Shown here piece after piece: positions 1 through 8,577 of a stretch of DNA of 64,000 nucleotides (its first letter is position 1; each line of letters opens with the position of its first letter). Position numbers and translations under genes: made by a program. This DNA is from Olsenella sp. An293 (GTDB lineage Bacteria > Actinomycetota > Coriobacteriia > Coriobacteriales > Atopobiaceae). The DNA is taken from positions 166,707-230,706 of the forward strand of contig NZ_NFIT01000002.1 of NCBI RefSeq assembly GCF_002159495.1, written 5' to 3'. Below the pieces are notes generated by a model that did no database searches, was not told the origin of the DNA, and saw only the letters and a list, made by a program, of their open reading frames with translations.

Positions 1-2
1 AG

Positions 3-722
<720 letters not shown>

Positions 723-733
723 CGTGAATTGGA

Positions 734-762
734 TGTGAATTGGGGCCTGTCCCCAATTCACA
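734..762. repeat. REP-like palindrome, single copy
   Basis: A 12-bp stem (TGTGAATTGGGG / CCCCAATTCACA) closes a five-base loop just after pgi. It belongs to the same family as the paired palindromes at 12713, 16355 and 51719. As RNA it would fold into a hairpin, so it may also protect or end the pgi transcript. Confidence 0.85.
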
Positions 763-782
763 CACAGCTCTGATGTAAGGTC

Positions 783-814
783 GGCCGCCGGGCTCCCCGC
801 CCGGCGGCCCCTTT
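783..814 (+). terminator. Rho-independent terminator after pgi
   Basis: An 11-bp perfect stem (GGCCGCCGGGC / GCCCGGCGGCC) with a five-base loop is followed by CCTTT. The short T run makes it a weak-tailed but very stable terminator between pgi and metA. Confidence 0.75.
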
Positions 815-908
815 GCGCGGCGCGGCGGCAAGGGACCGGAGCTTGCGCCGCCGCTCTTCTCGCTTGCGCCGTATACTTGACGGGTTGACCCACAGAAACG
901 GAGTCCGC

Positions 909-1874
909 ATGCCCATCAACATCCCTGACGGCCTGCCCGCCAAGAAGATTCTGCAGCAGGAGCGCATCTTTGCCCTCGAGGAGGAGGTCGCGAGTCACCA
1001 GGAGATCCGTCCCCTGCGCGTGGCGATCTTGAACCTCATGCCCACCAAGATTGAGACCGAGACCCAGATCCTGCGCCTCATCTCCAAGTCCCCGCTGCAG
1101 GTGAGCTGCGACTTCATGCGCGTCTCCACCCACGAGTCCACGCACGTCTCGCAGGACCATCTCGTCAAGTTCTACGACACGTTCGACGCCTTCCGTGACA
1201 AGAACTACGACGGCCTCATCATCACGGGCGCTCCGGTGGAGCACCTCGAGTACGCGGACGTGGACTACTGGGACGAGTTCTGCGAGATCGTGGACTGGAG
1301 CCAGGAGCACGTGTTCTCGACGATGTACCTGTGCTGGGCGGCGCTCGGTGGCCTCTGGCACCTCTACGGCATCCCCAAGCGCCAGCTCGGCTCCAAGCTC
1401 TTCGGTGTGTTCAAGCAGCGCCTGTGCGACGAGTACAGCTTCCTCACCAACGGCTTCGACGAGGTCCACTACATGCCGCACTCTCGCCATGCCGCCATCG
1501 ACACCGGCGAGCTGGCGCGCCACCCTGAGCTCTGCGTGCTCTCCGAGGGCTTCACGAGCGGGCCGTCCCTTCTCGCCACGCGCGACTTCCACGAGGTCTA
1601 CGTGACTGGCCACTTTGAGTACGGTCGTGACACCCTGGCCGACGAGTTCTGGCGCGACTTCCACAAGGGGCTGCCCATCCGCGTGCCCGAGAACTACTTC
1701 CCGGACGACGATCCCGAGCAGCAGCCGCTGTTCACCTGGCGTGCCCACGCCAACCTGCTCTACCGCAACTGGCTCAACTGGGTCTACCAGATGACTCCGT
1801 ACGATTTTGACGAGATTCCTGCCGCGATCGCGGATCTGCGCAGCCGCGCCACCGGCCACGTCGACAAGTTCTAG
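909..1874 (+). CDS. metA: Homoserine O-acyltransferase (MetA family)
   Basis: Activates the hydroxyl of homoserine with an acyl group (succinyl or acetyl) in the first committed step of methionine synthesis; cytosolic. The 321-residue length fits the family. The conserved start (VAILNLMPTK), the catalytic cysteine in YLCWAALGGLWHLYG and the histidine in VTGHFEYGRD are all present. The frame is open further upstream, but the ATG at 909 has an ACGGAG ribosome site seven bases before it and begins with the typical MPINIPD. A TATACT -10-like box lies at 872-877. Acyl donor choice (succinyl-CoA versus acetyl-CoA) cannot be settled by name; many MetA proteins outside enterobacteria use acetyl-CoA. 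Confidence 0.95.
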   Translation: MPINIPDGLPAKKILQQERIFALEEEVASHQEIRPLRVAILNLMPTKIETETQILRLISKSPLQVSCDFMRVSTHESTHVSQDHLVKFYDTFDAFRDKNYDGLIITGAPVEHLEYADVDYWDEFCEIVDWSQEHVFSTMYLCWAALGGLWHLYGIPKRQLGSKLFGVFKQRLCDEYSFLTNGFDEVHYMPHSRHAAIDTGELARHPELCVLSEGFTSGPSLLATRDFHEVYVTGHFEYGRDTLADEFWRDFHKGLPIRVPENYFPDDDPEQQPLFTWRAHANLLYRNWLNWVYQMTPYDFDEIPAAIADLRSRATGHVDKF

Positions 1875-1885
1875 GCGAGAAGACC

Positions 1886-2329
1886 ATGGCAGAGGAGCAT
1901 CTGACAGAAGAGCTGCTTGAGCGCCTGCGCGCGTCCGCTCGTCCGGAGGCCTACCTCGACGAGGGCCTCACGATCGACCGCAAACTGTCCGACTACCTGT
2001 ACGAGCTACGCATCGAGAAAGGCCTCAAGCGCTCCACGATCATCAAGGCCTGCGGCATCAACCAGACCCAGGGCTACGACATCTTTGGCGGCAAGAGCAG
2101 GCCCGGACGTGACAAGGCAATCATGCTGTCTCTTGGCATGGGCTGCACCCTACGTGAGACGCAGCGCATCATGCGCCTGGCTGGCGTGTCGGAGCTCTGG
2201 GCCAAGGTCCGCCGCGACGCGATCATCATCTGGTGCATAGAGCACGGCATGTCCTGCCAAGAGACCGACGACGAGCTCTTCCGTCTGGGCGAGGGCACCC
2301 TCTTCAAAAACACCGGCCCGCTCACCTAG
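1886..2329 (+). CDS. Small helix-turn-helix protein next to the kinase
   Basis: A 147-residue soluble protein. Residues about 30-95 form a compact helical region (KLSDYLYELRIEKGLKRSTI, then GINQTQGYDIFGGKSRPGR) that resembles an XRE-type helix-turn-helix, with conserved-looking acidic and aromatic residues after it. It starts 11 bases after metA but is followed at once by an inverted-repeat operator and the Ser/Thr kinase gene. I infer it may be the regulator of the downstream cluster or a kinase partner; small HTH proteins beside Ser/Thr kinases also occur in Firmicutes. No membrane segment is visible. Function not established. Confidence 0.75.
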   Translation: MAEEHLTEELLERLRASARPEAYLDEGLTIDRKLSDYLYELRIEKGLKRSTIIKACGINQTQGYDIFGGKSRPGRDKAIMLSLGMGCTLRETQRIMRLAGVSELWAKVRRDAIIIWCIEHGMSCQETDDELFRLGEGTLFKNTGPLT

Positions 2330-2342
2330 GCCCGTCGGCATT

Positions 2343-2357
2343 TCAGCTGACAGCTGA
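2343..2357. promoter_or_regulatory. Inverted-repeat operator 1 (before kinase gene)
   Basis: TCAGCTG-A-CAGCTGA, a perfect 7-bp inverted repeat around one base, extended on the right by GGA. The same motif recurs at 4148 and 7278, always before a gene of this cluster and nowhere else that I found in the window. Confidence 0.65.
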
Positions 2358-2424
2358 GGACTCAGCTACCAACGGAACCTAAGCTCTATGGAGAGAGCCT
2401 AAAGTCGAGAAGAGCGGGCAGAGG

Positions 2425-4086
2425 GTGGACGACGAGCAAATCATGCATGCCATGGATCTTGACGATGCCTATCGCGTGGATCGCGTGCTCGCCCGTGGGA
2501 CGGGCGGCGTGACCGAGATTGTGACGCTGGGGGAGTCGGGCCCGTTTGTCCGCAAGCGCATACCGTCCAAGCTGGCGCGCCGGGGCGTGTGGGGCACCCT
2601 AGCCGAGTGCGACTGCGCGCGCCTGCCCCACGTGATCGCCACCTACGAGATGCCGGACGAGTTCGTGGTGGTGTGCGACTTCGTTCCCGGTGAGAACCTG
2701 GAGCAGCTCCTGTCCGCGCGCGGGCGCCTTGCCGAGAAGGATGCCACGCGCCTGGTGCTCCAGCTCTGCGAGGCTGCCACCGCACTTCACACGCACGGCA
2801 TTATCCACCGGGACATCTCGCCAACCAACGTGATAGTTGCAGCCGACGGAGCGCACCTCATTGACCTCGGGATCGCCCGCTTCCGGGCTGAGGGAGCGAC
2901 GCACGACACCACGCAGCTGGGCACGCCCGGCTTTGCCTCTCCCGAGCAGTACGGCTTTGCCCAGACAGATGCCCGCTCGGACGTGTACTCGCTCGGTCGC
3001 GTGCTGGGCTACCTGCTCACCGGCACCCAGCCGGGGGTGCCCGACGCAGCGGATTACGAGCGCTCCCTCGAGGACGAGAAGGTCGTCTCGCCGCGGATGC
3101 GCGCCATTATCGAGCGCGCCTGTGCGCTCGAGCCGAGCGCGCGGTACCAGAGCGCGGAGGAGCTCGCCGGGGCGCTGGAGGGCAGGGAGCCGCCCGAGTC
3201 CGGAGGGGCGGCCGCGAGGCCCGAGGAGCCTCTCGCCCCGGGCTCGCCTGAGGAGCCGCCGCCGCGCCCGGCCGCGTCGGGCGGGAGGCGCGGGCCCTCG
3301 TTTGCCCAGGTGATCGTTGGCGCCCTGGCCGTGATCGCGCTTCTCGCAGCGATTGTTCTGATCATGCACGATGCCGGGGTGTTCCGGTCGGGTGCGGCCA
3401 CCGGCGACGACTCCGCCTCGAGCGCCCAACCGCAGTCGTCCCGGCAAGACCAGGCTCTCAAGCCGGACGACTCTGCGGGAGCCCCCGTTGCCGCCCCGAC
3501 AACGAGCGAAGAGAGCCCGCTCGAGGTCGTTGAGTCCGGATGGTCGGTGGACGACCAGGGGTTCGTCCACTACGGGATCGCGCTGCGCAACTCCGGTGAC
3601 GCGGTCGTGGAGTACCCGGCCTACACCGTCACGGGTCGCGACGAGACGGGCGCCGTGCTCTTCTCGCAGGAGCAGGTCCTCTCATCCATTGGTGCCGGTG
3701 AGACAATCTGGTGGGGCGACCTTGCGGGCAACCCCGGCCAGCCTCCCGCCACGGTCGAGTTTTCCGCCAACGGCGTCGAGGACTACCAGGTGGGGTCGGG
3801 GGCCGAGCGCAGCGCGACGTTCGCCGTCTCGGGAGCGCGGCCCGTCTCGGACGGCCTGGGCGGGACCAACTTCGTGGGAGAGGTGACCTGCGAGCGCGAT
3901 GACGGATCGGACGTCGGCAACAACGTGGCGCTCTCGGTGCTGCTGCGCGACGAGGACGGCAGCATCGTCTTTGGTGCCGTCGGCTTTGCCTCGCGCCCCG
4001 AGGTTGGGTCGACAACCACCTTCGAGGTGAGCTGTCACACCGTTCCCGACTACGCGAGCTACGAGGTCCACGCGCTGGCGTGGTAG
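2425..4086 (+). CDS. Transmembrane Ser/Thr protein kinase with extracellular domain
   Basis: A Hanks-type kinase of about 553 residues that should phosphorylate proteins on Ser/Thr in the cytosol in response to an outside signal. The kinase domain spans roughly residues 10-250: glycine-rich loop LARGTGG, a lysine in FVRKRI, catalytic loop HRDISPTNV with Asp130, DLG in place of DFG, and SPEQYG in the activation segment. A proline/alanine linker (250-290) leads to one membrane helix at about 293-315. The outer part contains a beta-rich FxLYD-like domain (LRNSGDAVVEYPAYTV). There are no PASTA repeats. GTG at 2425 is taken as the start; ATG at 2443 is possible, since the ribosome site AGAGG sits very close to the GTG. 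Confidence 0.9.
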   Translation: MDDEQIMHAMDLDDAYRVDRVLARGTGGVTEIVTLGESGPFVRKRIPSKLARRGVWGTLAECDCARLPHVIATYEMPDEFVVVCDFVPGENLEQLLSARGRLAEKDATRLVLQLCEAATALHTHGIIHRDISPTNVIVAADGAHLIDLGIARFRAEGATHDTTQLGTPGFASPEQYGFAQTDARSDVYSLGRVLGYLLTGTQPGVPDAADYERSLEDEKVVSPRMRAIIERACALEPSARYQSAEELAGALEGREPPESGGAAARPEEPLAPGSPEEPPPRPAASGGRRGPSFAQVIVGALAVIALLAAIVLIMHDAGVFRSGAATGDDSASSAQPQSSRQDQALKPDDSAGAPVAAPTTSEESPLEVVESGWSVDDQGFVHYGIALRNSGDAVVEYPAYTVTGRDETGAVLFSQEQVLSSIGAGETIWWGDLAGNPGQPPATVEFSANGVEDYQVGSGAERSATFAVSGARPVSDGLGGTNFVGEVTCERDDGSDVGNNVALSVLLRDEDGSIVFGAVGFASRPEVGSTTTFEVSCHTVPDYASYEVHALAW

Positions 4087-4147
4087 GGCCGCGCGGCGAC
4101 GTCACGGGTGACCCCCGTTTGCCCCATATGGTGTGCGCTCGCGTAAT

Positions 4148-4162
4148 TCAGCTGCCAACTGA
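4148..4162. promoter_or_regulatory. Inverted-repeat operator 2 (before membrane protein gene)
   Basis: TCAGCTG-C-CAACTGA, followed by GGAA, is a one-mismatch copy of the element at 2343. A second small palindrome, CTCAAAATGAG, lies 33 bases further on at 4183-4193. Together they sit in the 137-bp gap before the gene at 4224. Confidence 0.65.
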
Positions 4163-4223
4163 GGAAGTGGCACCCCCTCCTTCTCAAAATGAGCGTTAGC
4201 AATAACGTCTGGAAGGAGAGGGA

Positions 4224-4769
4224 ATGAGCGAGGGAACCATGGGGGCGCCCGAGGGACGCTCCGCTGGGTGGATTGTTCCGAGGATTCTTATGGTCGTGGC
4301 GGCGCTGGGTTTTCTTGCCGCCTTCTTTCTTCCCTGGGCGTCCGCCAACGCCGAGTTTCGGGAGGCGGTGACGGCGGCACCGGACCTCGTGTTCTACGAG
4401 CCGACAGATATGACCGTTTCCGATGCCGTCGACATCTCACTCTTCGAGTATGCGCAGGTATATGGGTCCATGGGTTCCGGATGGCAAGTCTATATGGCAA
4501 TCATGTACGCCGTGCTGGGGGCGTCTGCGCTGACGCTGCTGCTTGCCGCCTTCGGCAAGCCGATCGGGGCGGCGGTCGTAGGTGCGCTCGCGTTTGCGGG
4601 CTCGCGCCTGCTCGTGTGGGACTTTGGGGACAGGGGAGTCCTTCCCAGCAGCACTCACGACTGGGGCATGGCGGCAACGGTCTACATCCCCGCGTTCGTG
4701 GTGCTTCTTGTTGCGGCGGTGTGGCTGTTCGTTCTCAAGCGTCGGGCAAAGGCCGGCGCAAACGTATAG
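4224..4769 (+). CDS. Four-helix membrane protein of unknown function
   Basis: A 181-residue protein with a strong ribosome site (GGAAGGAGAGGGA) just before ATG. Hydrophobic helices are seen near residues 18-38, 88-108, 112-130 and 150-170; between helix 1 and 2 is a roughly 50-residue acidic loop that should face outside. I do not recognise a family. It follows operator 2 and is followed 16 bases later by a lipoprotein gene, so the two are probably one transcript within the kinase/SPFH cluster. Confidence 0.8.
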   Translation: MSEGTMGAPEGRSAGWIVPRILMVVAALGFLAAFFLPWASANAEFREAVTAAPDLVFYEPTDMTVSDAVDISLFEYAQVYGSMGSGWQVYMAIMYAVLGASALTLLLAAFGKPIGAAVVGALAFAGSRLLVWDFGDRGVLPSSTHDWGMAATVYIPAFVVLLVAAVWLFVLKRRAKAGANV

Positions 4770-4785
4770 AGACGGGAGGCTCACG

Positions 4786-5238
4786 ATGAGGAAGCTTGTG
4801 GGGATGGCGTGCGCGGCGGTCATGGCGCTGACGCTCGCGGCCTGCGGCGGCGGTTCGGCTGACGTGCCGGAGACGACCCAGCCGGAGGAGCAGCAGGAAC
4901 AGCAGGTGCCACCTGAGGAAGCAACGACAGCAGAGGAGGAGCGGCCCGCCCCCGAGGCCGAAAGCGAGGCACCGGCCTCCTCCGCAGACTTCAGGGCAAC
5001 GATGGACTCCTACGAGTCATTCATGAACGATTACTGCGACTTCATGGAGACGTACTCCAGCGACTCGGCGAACGCGGTGTCAATGTTCGCGGACTACACG
5101 ACCATGATGGCGAAGTACGCCGACATGTCGGAGCAGATCGATGCCATCGATACGGAATCTCTCTCTGCCGACGACCTGGCCTATTACACCGAGGTCATGG
5201 GGCGCGTGTCCCAGCGGCTTGCGGAAGTTGGCCAATAG
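4786..5238 (+). CDS. Secreted lipoprotein with domain shared with the gene at 7368
   Basis: A 150-residue protein. The start at 4786 is preceded by GGGAGG and gives a lipoprotein signal peptide ending in the lipobox LAAC, so it should be anchored to the outer face of the membrane. A Glu/Pro/Ala-rich spacer (about residues 28-65) leads to a helical C-terminal domain with the block YCDFMETYSSDS. Almost the same block closes the protein encoded at 7368. Function unknown; co-transcribed with the membrane protein at 4224. Confidence 0.85.
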   Translation: MRKLVGMACAAVMALTLAACGGGSADVPETTQPEEQQEQQVPPEEATTAEEERPAPEAESEAPASSADFRATMDSYESFMNDYCDFMETYSSDSANAVSMFADYTTMMAKYADMSEQIDAIDTESLSADDLAYYTEVMGRVSQRLAEVGQ

Positions 5239-5265
5239 GCTCGCGAGAAGAACGGGCGAGACAGG

Positions 5266-5303
5266 GCGGGGTGGCTCCAAATCCGGGGTCGCCCCGCTTC
5301 TTT
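5266..5303 (+). terminator. Probable terminator after the lipoprotein gene
   Basis: GCGGGG ... CCCCGC pairs around a GC-rich interior and is followed by TTCTTT. The rest of the 213-base gap to the next (opposite-strand) gene holds a GCGAGAAGAAC motif at 5243 and nothing else I can name. Confidence 0.55.
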
Positions 5304-5451
5304 GATGGTCGGCATCTGCGACCGGCGGTCATCTCGCACGTGAGTTAGTATGCGCTTCGCAGGGAGAACCTGGTGTCATCCCAGATGAGCGTCAAAAGAC
5401 TCAGGCAGATGCGCGTTTTCCGACGGCTCCGAAACCTATGCGCCACTGGTC

Positions 5452-6618
5452 CTAGAGTCCCAGCACCTCGCGCTTCTTGGCGTCGAACTCCTCCTGCGAG
5501 AGGATGCCAGCGTCGAGCAGGTCCTTGAGCTTCTTGAGTGCCTCGATCTGATCGTCAAGCGACGGCGTGGCGGCGCGCTCGGACGGTGCCGGGGTTGCCG
5601 TTGGCCGCGACGCGGCGGAGGCGTCCATCGGGCTGAGCGACTGCGCGAGGTTCATGCCAAAGAGCATCCCGCCCCCGTCCCCGAGGCCGTTGTCGCGCAC
5701 TCCCTGGGCAATCATCTGCTGTGCGGCAACGTTGGCGGCACGCTGCGAGACGTCCTCGTATGCGCGAACGCCCATCTTCTTCTCGGAGAACTGGCGCACG
5801 AGCTCGCGCGACTGCTCGGAGAACTCGATGTTCTCAATGGCAACGGCCACGAGCTTGAGGCCAAAACGCTCGGGCCAGGTGCCAGCGTTCTCGTCTTCCG
5901 CCGCAATGGAAGCTGCGATCTCGTTGGTTTGCGACGGCAGCTGCGATACGCGGTAGTCAACGGAGAGCGAGTTCACGGCGGCGATGTAGGAGTTGAGGAA
6001 CTCGGAGAGCAGCTGTCCTCTCGCCCTGGGGTCATCGAGCGTGTAGGACGTCACGTTGGCGGGAACGAAGTTTCGAACAAAGCGCTCGGCATCACACACG
6101 GCGACGGTGAAGCTGCCGTAGGAATAGATTTCGAGGTCGGTGCCATAGAAAAGGTCGTTGTAGGCCAGCGGGCCCCGGGTGCCAAACTTGAGGCCCCGAA
6201 TCTCGCGCAGGTTGACAAACGCCACGCGCTTCTCGTCCTGGGACATTCCGGAGAAGCCGATGCGGTCCGCCGCCTGCCCAAGAAGAATCTTGCCCAGGCC
6301 CTTCTCGCGTCGGTCTCGCTCGTCAAAGACGCTCGCCTCGCCGTCTCGGTACTCAAATCCGCCTGGAGTGGTTATGACCTGCTCGATTCCCGCCTGGCTG
6401 AACACAAATGCCGCGGTGTTCTCGGGGACGAAGATTATCGAGCCGTTGGAGAGGATGTCCTCGGCGCCAAAGTTTCCGCCACGCCCGTTTTGGGCGTTCT
6501 TGCGGATGCCTGGGGAGACGATGGTGTGCTCGTCAAAGGGCGCTGCGGTGACGATGTCTTTCCATTGGTCTGCGAGGACTCCGCCGATGGAGTCAAACGC
6601 CGCGTCAAGAATACCCAT
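5452..6618 (-). CDS. SPFH-domain protein with C-terminal SHOCT motif
   Basis: A 388-residue protein of the virion-core/SPFH type. The N-terminal 270 residues form the band-7-like region (FVPENTAAFVFSQAG, later YRVSQLPSQTNEIAASI), and a Gly/Ala-rich linker leads to a SHOCT helix pair (LKDLLDAGILSQEEFDAKK) at the very end. SPFH proteins assemble into oligomers on membranes and often occur in envelope-stress loci; SHOCT tails are oligomerisation modules. No N-terminal membrane helix is obvious. It lies eight bases downstream of the zinc-ribbon gene in the same operon. Confidence 0.85.
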   Translation of the reverse strand: MGILDAAFDSIGGVLADQWKDIVTAAPFDEHTIVSPGIRKNAQNGRGGNFGAEDILSNGSIIFVPENTAAFVFSQAGIEQVITTPGGFEYRDGEASVFDERDRREKGLGKILLGQAADRIGFSGMSQDEKRVAFVNLREIRGLKFGTRGPLAYNDLFYGTDLEIYSYGSFTVAVCDAERFVRNFVPANVTSYTLDDPRARGQLLSEFLNSYIAAVNSLSVDYRVSQLPSQTNEIAASIAAEDENAGTWPERFGLKLVAVAIENIEFSEQSRELVRQFSEKKMGVRAYEDVSQRAANVAAQQMIAQGVRDNGLGDGGGMLFGMNLAQSLSPMDASAASRPTATPAPSERAATPSLDDQIEALKKLKDLLDAGILSQEEFDAKKREVLGL

Positions 6619-6626
6619 GGCTGCTC

Positions 6627-7214
6627 CTAGATGGTCTGCTTCGTGTCACAGTACGGGCAGATGACGGTGCTCCCGGCACGCCCCGTGATGGGAGCGTGGC
6701 ACCCCATGCACCTCTTGGTTACGGATGACGGGCGCTGGCTCGCACCGTTCTTGTCGGCAGGCTTCTTGCCCCCACCGAATATGGCACCGAAGGCGCCCTT
6801 GGCTCCGTCGACAAAGTCGGCGATTTCCGGTGGGAGAGTATCCTCGGGCTGAATGCTGGAGAGATTCCCCACGGCCGCGTTTCTGATTGCCTCCGCCCAT
6901 CGCTCGGCGGAGCGCTTCGTGTTTGAGGGGAAGGTTACGGAGATGGTCTCGTCGGGGTAGACCACCTGGAGATAGTAGCTCTCGCGATATTTGGTTACGA
7001 GGGCCTGGGGCTCCTCCTGCGAGCCGCGAATCCTGCTGAGAGGGCAGCGCTTCACGAACTTTGAGCGCCTGAGGAGCTCCTGGGACATCGTTGTGACAAG
7101 AACGAGGTTTTGGTTGGTGAGCACGAGCTCGTCAAGGGTGGTGTCGTCATCGAGCTTGACCGACGCCTCCTGCATGATGACGAACTCGCCGGGCTCGAGG
7201 TTGTAGTCGTCCAC
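6627..7214 (-). CDS. Zinc-ribbon protein with PH-like N-terminus, operon with SPFH gene
   Basis: A 195-residue protein whose C-terminus is a two-CxxC zinc ribbon (CMGCHAPI ... CPYCDTK). The N-terminal part (LEPGEFVIMQEASVKLDD, then LVLTNQNLVLVT) resembles the PH-like lipid or protein binding fold of proteins that begin with LxxGE and LT(N/D)xxL. I chose GTG at 7214, which has GAGAGGAAG just upstream, over the ATG at 7244. Together with the downstream SPFH gene it forms a two-gene operon that reads away from operator 3. Likely a membrane-associated adaptor; function inferred only from domains. Confidence 0.8.
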   Translation of the reverse strand: MDDYNLEPGEFVIMQEASVKLDDDTTLDELVLTNQNLVLVTTMSQELLRRSKFVKRCPLSRIRGSQEEPQALVTKYRESYYLQVVYPDETISVTFPSNTKRSAERWAEAIRNAAVGNLSSIQPEDTLPPEIADFVDGAKGAFGAIFGGGKKPADKNGASQRPSSVTKRCMGCHAPITGRAGSTVICPYCDTKQTI

Positions 7215-7270
7215 GCTTCTTCCTCTCAATACCGAATGAGGCACCCTTCATGGTAGGAAGCAGGAGCTGC

Positions 7271-7299
7271 GGTTTCCTCAGTTGACAGCTGAGGAAACC
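7271..7299. promoter_or_regulatory. Inverted-repeat operator 3 (divergent promoter region)
   Basis: TCAGTTG-A-CAGCTGA at 7278-7292 sits inside longer arms (GGTTTCCTCAGTTG / CAGCTGAGGAAACC, one mismatch in 14). It lies between the divergent genes starting at 7214 and 7368 and so could control both. A second palindrome, TCACAATGTGA, follows at 7314-7324. Confidence 0.7.
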
Positions 7300-7367
7300 A
7301 GGAGGGCTCGCTCTCACAATGTGACTGACTTGGGTTGCTTTCAGGCACAGCGTCAAGGGAGGCACGC

Positions 7368-8477
7368 ATGAAGTGGGAGCCGGCGGGAAAGAATGCGCCC
7401 GGAGGAAAGAGGGGCAAGAAGAACAGGCTTCTGATTGCTGTTGCCGTGATCGCCGTCATTGCAATCATTGGCCGCATAGCGAGCTGCGGCGGTGGCGGTG
7501 GAGGCGGCAATGCGACTGAGAAGCTCGAGTGGCCAACGACTGGCCTGGCAACCGTGCTGCCCAAGCCGAACTCTGACAAGGGTGAGGTCGTCATCGACAA
7601 CGACGATATGTTTGATGCCAACATTGATGGCTGGGCAAAGTCTGACTACGACGCATATGTCGAGCAATGCAAGGAGCGCGGATTCACGATCGAGGCATCG
7701 GACGGCGGAAGCACGTACGAAGCGTTCCTCGACGACGGTCATCACCTGAGGCTCATGTTCTATGACGGCATGGAACAAATGGATATTACGCTCGAGGCAC
7801 CCATTGAGCTGGGTACCATCACATGGCCCACGGCTGGGGCGGGCGCCCTCGTGCCCGCGCCCACCTCGACGACGGGCAAAATCAACTCCGACAGTTCGAC
7901 GCACTTCTCTGCGAGCGTGGGCGAGACGGGGCCCGAGGCGTATTCCTCATATGTCGAGGCGTGCATTGCCGCGGGGTTCAACGTTGACTACAACCGCGGT
8001 GACGATAGCTTTACTGCAGATAACGCCGCCGGTGCTCATGTGAGCGTCAGGTACGAGGGGTTTAGCGTCATGAGCGTGTCCGTCGACGCGCCCGAGGCTT
8101 CTGCCGAGCAGGCGGAGCAGCCCGTCGAGACGCCGGCGGAGCCCGAGGCGCCCGCCCCTACGGATGGGGCCCCTGCGGCACCGTCCGAGACCACCGCGGA
8201 GACTACGGGAACCACCTCTGACTTCCGGGCCATGGTGGATGAGTACGAGGCATTCATGAACTCCTACTGCGACTTTATGGAGACGTACAGCAGTGACTCC
8301 GGAAACGTCGTGAGCATGGCAATCGACTATGCCAGCATGATGGCTCAGTACGGAGACTGGGCAACGAAGATAGACGCCGTTGACGAGAGCGCGCTCAGCG
8401 CCGAGGACAACCAGTACTTCATTGATGCCCAGACCAGAATCAACCAGCGTCTGTGGAGCATCGGCCTAAGCGAGTAG
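7368..8477 (+). CDS. Membrane-anchored exported protein with duplicated domain
   Basis: A 369-residue protein; ATG at 7368 is preceded by GGGAGG. One N-terminal helix (about residues 20-38, ending in SCGGGGG) anchors it with the rest outside. Two similar modules of about 95 residues follow, starting near LEWPTTGLATVLP and ITWPTAGAGALVP; this layout resembles DUF6591 domains. After a Pro/Glu/Ala-rich spacer the last 85 residues repeat the lipoprotein domain encoded at 4786 (YCDFMETYSSDS). Probably works at the cell surface with the other members of this cluster. Role unknown. Confidence 0.85.
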   Translation: MKWEPAGKNAPGGKRGKKNRLLIAVAVIAVIAIIGRIASCGGGGGGGNATEKLEWPTTGLATVLPKPNSDKGEVVIDNDDMFDANIDGWAKSDYDAYVEQCKERGFTIEASDGGSTYEAFLDDGHHLRLMFYDGMEQMDITLEAPIELGTITWPTAGAGALVPAPTSTTGKINSDSSTHFSASVGETGPEAYSSYVEACIAAGFNVDYNRGDDSFTADNAAGAHVSVRYEGFSVMSVSVDAPEASAEQAEQPVETPAEPEAPAPTDGAPAAPSETTAETTGTTSDFRAMVDEYEAFMNSYCDFMETYSSDSGNVVSMAIDYASMMAQYGDWATKIDAVDESALSAEDNQYFIDAQTRINQRLWSIGLSE

Positions 8478-8497
8478 CGCGCGACGAGAGGAACGTC

Positions 8498-8541
8498 GAG
8501 CGGGCCCGGGCGCCTTTGACGTGCGCCCGGGCCCGTCGCTC
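8498..8541. terminator. Bidirectional terminator hairpin
   Basis: A long GC stem (GCGGGCCCGGGCG / CGCCCGGGCCCG plus CGC) separates two converging genes; it can serve the gene ending at 8477 and the one ending at 8578. Confidence 0.7.
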
Positions 8542-8548
8542 GGTCAGC

Positions 8549-8577
8549 CGTGGAAAAGTGACTGTCACTTTTCCACG
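8549..8577. repeat. Palindrome with REP-like core
   Basis: CGTGGAAAAGTGA-CTG-TCACTTTTCCACG, a perfect 13-bp stem that touches the stop codon of the gene on the minus strand. The centre GACTGTC is shared with the REP family at 12755 and 51754, but the outer arms differ. It may be a relative of that family and could end or protect the minus-strand transcript. Confidence 0.7.
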
